A stretch of 45,472 bases of DNA. It comes from Endozoicomonas sp. ISHI1 (lineage in GTDB: Bacteria > Pseudomonadota > Gammaproteobacteria > Pseudomonadales > Endozoicomonadaceae). Position 1 is the first letter of the stretch; the number at the start of each line of letters is the position of its first letter. Below are positions 37,701 through 43,700 of the stretch, piece after piece. Location of the stretch: positions 1-45,472 of the forward strand of contig NZ_JAGRPU010000044.1 in the NCBI RefSeq assembly GCF_024606225.1, given 5' to 3'. A program made the translations under genes and the position numbers. The notes beneath the pieces were generated by a model that ran no database searches, was not told where the DNA came from, and saw only the letters and a list, made by a program, of their open reading frames with translations.

Positions 37701-40700
37701 ACTGTTCCCTTAATTGATGCCGGAGATTTTTTCGAATTACCGCAAGGCAAAAACAAAGCATCGAAACTGGGTTACAAAGATGCCATAAATCCAGCCTCAA
37801 GTCGGGGTATCACTTCTTATTTCAATGAAGAGAATGAAGTCCGTTACCTCGGCGTTCTGGAGGTTCGGGAGCCCTGGCCTGCTCTCAGCAGGATGGGTTT
37901 TGAGCCTCCCGACCTTTTCACGACTGCACTGATAAAGTCCGTTCAGAACCCGGGTTTACTCGGTGCAGATCCGGACGTTGACAAGATCTTTTTTATCAGG
38001 GCCCAATTCCTCATTGCCTCTGAAAACGAAACCGCGCAATACAGGGACTGGGTGAAGCACTCCATCATCAGCCGACTAGGTCAACTGGATCCGGCAAAGC
38101 TGGAGCATGTCATCCACTCCTTCGTCAGCTATCACCAGACAGAGCAGGGCACAGCAGGACAGGACATTCTGGGCCAGTTGCTGCTGACTGCCCGTCTCAG
38201 GACAATAACAGGCGGGCAGTCAGGATTAGCCTGGGACACCCTGGCACAGTTGCAAAAAATAGTGCCCGTGGATGTTAACCTCCAAGGGATGACCAGCTGG
38301 GATCACCAACCTCCTGCGAGAACCACTCACAGCCATCCCCTGCTTGTGGCCGTCTGGCAACAGTTGGCACGCTACAACCTGCCCGCCGGGCTCTATCATC
38401 TGGTGGACTTGCTTTCTGGTAACAAAGTTTCTGGTGGCGAAGGTTTTGTTATACCGATTCTTGGCTCGGGTGACAGACTTGCTGAGTTCGGATTGTCTCT
38501 GGGTCGTCTGTTCGGGGAAATTACCATTATCCTTGAGCCCCAACAGTACCTGTACCAGAGTCGTCTGGACGGCGATCCACCGACTCTGACAGTGGGCATA
38601 AAAGACAAGACTTTTGATAACCGCAGGTCTATCGCTATAGGCAAGTTGTTCGGCATGGCCCTGATAAACCATCCCGATGTGGCGGCTCTCGGTCAGGCTC
38701 AAAAGGACTTGCGGACAATCTGGGGGTTGTCAGCAACCACCACGGGTCGTCGCTATGGCCTGACCACAGGACTGGCGCTGGCCGCTTTTCCAGACCAGAA
38801 AGCCCACCTGTTCAGACAGTTTATCGATGGCATCGGCACGAGCGATCACGACTGGCAGTTTGCTTCCGGGTCGGTCGATGATTTCGCCGGGATTCTCTAC
38901 CGGTTGTCAGCCCGGCATGATCAGGACGGGCTGACAGAGGCTTTTCAACGGATTCGGAACTACCATCTTCTGAACCCCCTGATATCTGTAGACAGTTTTG
39001 CCTCGGCACTGGTGAAGACGCACAGGAATCTGCCGGATTTTCAGGCGGGCCTGGTTCTGCGGCAGGCTATCGGAAGTGGTGGGTACACTTTTCTGAAAAC
39101 GTCCCTCAAGGTGAAGAGTACCCCCCTGATTAACGAACTGAATTCAATGGCAGAGTCAGGGGATTTTGACCGGTTTTATAGTAACCGTGATTTAAACGGG
39201 GGTCCTCAGGAACTCAGGATTAGCAAGTTAATCTTATTAAGAGTCACCCCTGATTACTTCCGTCATGCCGGAGCGGATCATCTTTTTTTATTGTTCGATG
39301 GTATTAAGAAGTTCCTGAAAACGCCTCTGGGCCAGGATTACCGAAAGACATTCAAAGCGGCTTCCGACCCTCGCCATCCCTATCAGCACCTGATAGTTGA
39401 TGCAACGGAAGCAGATGCCGGAAAGCAGCAAATCACTGTTTCGCTATTACATACTGACAAGAGAGTGGTTATTACCTCCGATGCTGCTGTCAGTCCAAAA
39501 AACAGTTTGTCCAGCCTGATTCCAGTGTTTACCAACCTGGTTCAATCCGGCTACGATCTGAACGGCGGCAGTCAGCCTGCCTCCCCGGACGTTAGCAGCA
39601 TTGAAAGAACGGTTCGCCAGCAAATGGGACTTGCTCCCCTGGTGCAGCTTGCCAACACAGTGGATCTTAATCTTCAAGAGGACCGCGCATCCGGTCGGAT
39701 AGTCCTTGAAAAAACCTACATCATCGACAAACCTGCCAGGACGGAAAGTCTGATAGCCAGAAGCCCCACAAACATCAATGGTGCACCTTTAATCACCCTT
39801 AAATGGCTGGTTGCCGACAGTCGATCAGGCGTGCAACTGATAACGGGCCCGCTTTCCCTGGATGAGCTGGACGGGCAACGGTCTTTTCTGGACGCCGCTT
39901 TTCAGGCACTGGATAAAACGGTTTCGGCGTTGTCTGGCCCGGTCAACAACCGGGATTTAGTCTGGGCTTTTCACCAGCAACTTGCTGACACAAAGACCGT
40001 AAAAGAAGACAGCGCCCTTGGCCGGTTAATCTTTGAAAAAATAACCCATACAGTCCACAGACCCGCCGGGGCGCACAGCCAGGTGCGCCTGAGCCCGGAA
40101 AAAATCAATGATGCACCTTTAACCACCCTGAAATGGCTTGGCCCCGGACTTTACCCGGGTTTGCAACTGGTAACGCCGCCCCTTTCCCTCAGTGACCAGA
40201 ACACCAACAGGGCTCATTTGGAAGCAACGTTTTACGCACTGGATAAAATTATCTCGACGCTGCCTCACCCGCCCAATACCCAATCTTTTCACTCGGACTT
40301 TGACCAGTATTTAAGAGAACGGACGCCTCCTTTTGTTGCTGACCAGATGAGCATCTGGCAGACAACAATCACCGATAAGCAAGACACCGGGATTACCCTG
40401 AGGTTTCCCTTTGAGGATTTGGACAAGTCGTTGTTCCCCATACTGTTAGCTACCAGAGACAGCCCCGGGAAGGAGCGGCTGCTGGCCAGCCTGCACGCCG
40501 CCGACCGGTTCGTGAAAGTGGTCGCCCAGGCCTCAGGCGGTAATGAGGCAACCCATGCCCAGTTAAGGTCGATGTTGACTCTGTTGTTGTTCCGGCTGTC
40601 GGGGGACGACCAGCCCGGGAAAGTCCTGTTTCCGGGGACAAGGCTGGCAGACGGTATCCATACCTACCTTTCCGACAGTGCCGTGACCACCCTCAGTCAC

Positions 40701-43700
40701 TACATCAACCGTGTTGGCCTGCAACAAGTCACTGATGATCTGGTAGTGGAACTCACGGATCTTGCACAGCAGGTAGACGGTGACCCGGACCCGCAAGCGG
40801 GTGTCAGGATCAAAGACCTGCTGGGGACGGCTCTGGATTACCGCCTTGCCAACGGCGCCGGGCTATTGCCCGCTTCGCTGCCTGACTCCTACTCGCTGCC
40901 CCTGGCCAATGACGGAAAATACCAGGCACTCTGGACCGGGCAGATGTCAGAGGACAGCGCAACGCGACTTGTCTCCAGAGATGTCTCCAGAGACGCCAAT
41001 GGCCGTTACCTTCTGGACGTCACTCTGCCGGTTCAAAGCAGCAGTATGGAGCAGCTGTATCGCCAAACACCGGCAGGGCCCGATCACCTCACGGGCCCTC
41101 TCAGGCTGGCGTTGAAACCGGACCAGCTGGGGCGTGATCAAGACGTTACCCGTGCATTTCTTGAATTAGCTGTGTCCAGAGTGGATACCGCCGACTGGCC
41201 GTGGTTTTCGAGGCGCTTTTCCTCATTACCGAAATTGCAGCGTTTCACAGTGGTGGAAGCACTGAGTCAATATCGCTCGCAGAATTCGGAGGCAGATGTC
41301 AGGCAGCTGGCCCGTGCTCTTACCGAAATGCAGCTAGACGACGTGAACAGGCAGATCAGTCAGGGTGATCAAACCGGGACTCCGACGGATTTTCGCATCA
41401 GGAGTCTGGAATCGCTCACAGACGGAAACCATGGCTTCACGCTGGAGACCGAAGAGGGGAACAGGTTCGATCTACAGCCCGGCTCCCTGTTGCCGGTCAC
41501 TGAACAGGCCACATCGCTCAGACTTCCGCAACAGATGCTACTGACCGGGTCACACAGTGACCGGTTTCCCGGGTCGTTTCTGGATACGCGCCACAGCAGC
41601 AAACTTTACAGGCAAGCCATACAGGATGGTCAGCTGGCACCAGACCGTTTCCGGAATGATGTCGAGCAGTTTGTTAAAATTTTCAGTGATCTGGAACCGG
41701 AAAACTATCGTCAACAATTCCAAAAGGAGCGCTCGCTTGACCTGAGTGCGGGCCGGCCTCTTCACTGGCAGTTAAATCCCCAACTTCTCCTGCAGGCATC
41801 CCGGCTGCTGGTCGGGGATAAGGCGGTCACCATTGAGCTTGGAATGAAGGATAACCCTTCGCTAAACCACAGATTCTTCGACAGGATCGTCGGCCAGCTG
41901 TATGCCCTGAGTCTGGCCAAGAGTATAGAGCCGGTTGATGCCGCACTGTTTCGGTCTGGCTGGCCTGAGCAGGCGGGACAACTGGGGCAACTGGGCGATT
42001 CCGTCGGTTTTGACCCTGCTTACCAATGGGTTCCACTGACTGCGGCGCTGAGCCGGGATACGCTTGAACATCATTTTGGCTCCATTAGGTCACCCACCAG
42101 TCAGGAAGACGTTAGAAAGGCGATGATATGGCTGTTCACCCAGCCGCCTGAATTACTCTCATTGAGCCTTGAAAAGCTCTTTGAAAACATTCTGCCGCAC
42201 CAGGATGACCCGAGTGTTGAAGCCTTTGCCAGAGCATTGCGTGAGTTTGACCAGAACTTGCCTGATGATGGCAGAGCCCGCTTCAGGGAGGCATTCACTC
42301 ATCAGCAGGTCGAATTACTGAAGGATGTTCTGAGTCGCCAGATCCCTGATCAGCCCGAACTGGTTAACTACATAGGCTCACTAAAAACAACACCCAGCCC
42401 GCCAGCCCCGGTAACCGATGCTGCCGGTTTTGTGCCATCGACATACCGGCTGGTTGAGTCTGCCGACGGGGTGAAGACGGGGATCAAGGATCCAAGTGCG
42501 TCGGGCAAAAAACGCTGCCGCCGTGGAGTCGGGGGATGCGGGGTTCGTCTGCTATTGACTGACAATCTGGCACAACGCCCCGTTGTTAACATTGCCAGTG
42601 GCGATATCAATAACACCGATACCGGCAAACCTTACTATACCGTTGAGTTCCTGACCTACAACGATAAGCTGCACAGGGTGCTCAGACGCTCAGGCACTGA
42701 CATCATAGCCACCCCCCTGGGCGACGAGGCTTCGATTCATAACAGTATCGACACTAACGACGGCTCCCAACTTGAACGTGTGATTCCAGCCAAAGACGCC
42801 ACTACGACCTTCGTGGCAGTCAAACGTTCCAGCGGCGAGGTTTTCCAGCTCAGCCCGAAAAATAATGACAACTTCTCTGCCGTCAGGCTGCAGCCCGGCG
42901 ACAAGTTGTTAGTTTCTTACGACAGCACTGGGGAAGCCTTGACCCCGGTGCTGGAGAAAAACGACCATGGCCAAATGGTTTATGGTTTAAAACTGGACAA
43001 CGCAGCCTCAGATTCAAACGGGCTGTTCAAACTCAACCCGACGGAACCACTGGCAGACCAGCTGGTCGCCGCCCGCCGGGAAAATCACCGGCTGTCCGCT
43101 GACAGTGCCGAGCTACAAACGCTGACAGGCACCAGGGGCAGGATAGCCGTGATTCTCCCTGCCGACTACCGCTCCGGCAAGCCGCTGGCGAACCAGGCCG
43201 AACAGCTGCTGTCAGAGCTGAGAGCCTTTGTTGCCAGCCCTGCCGGGCAGCGGCTGGTCAATGTCCTGGGGGCCCCCGACAGCTACACCCAACCCGCTAG
43301 CATGACTGAGCTGGACAGCAAACTGCTGCCCGGCATGAAGCCCTCCGATGCACTCAGGCTGGTGGTCAGGCTCGACAGTCAGACCGTCCCTGACCGGGTG
43401 ATCCCTTATCGACCCTCCGGCAGCGGGGACACCAGTGGTAAACGGCTCGTGGTGCTGCAGGTTGACCCGGCAGGACTGGCCGGACAACGCCACTCCAACA
43501 GTAATTACCTGGGGGCACTGGCCCTTTTCCTGAAAGATGTCTATCGGGCAGCGCTGGCCGTGACTGACCAAAGCTCAGCGGCCATCGCCATGAGATGGTG
43601 GCAGGGAGAAAAAATCACCGGAGACCGGACGCTGCTGCAACTGGAAAACCGGCTACGTGAGTCATTCGGCCTGCTGCCCGTTCAGGCCACTGCCTCCGCT

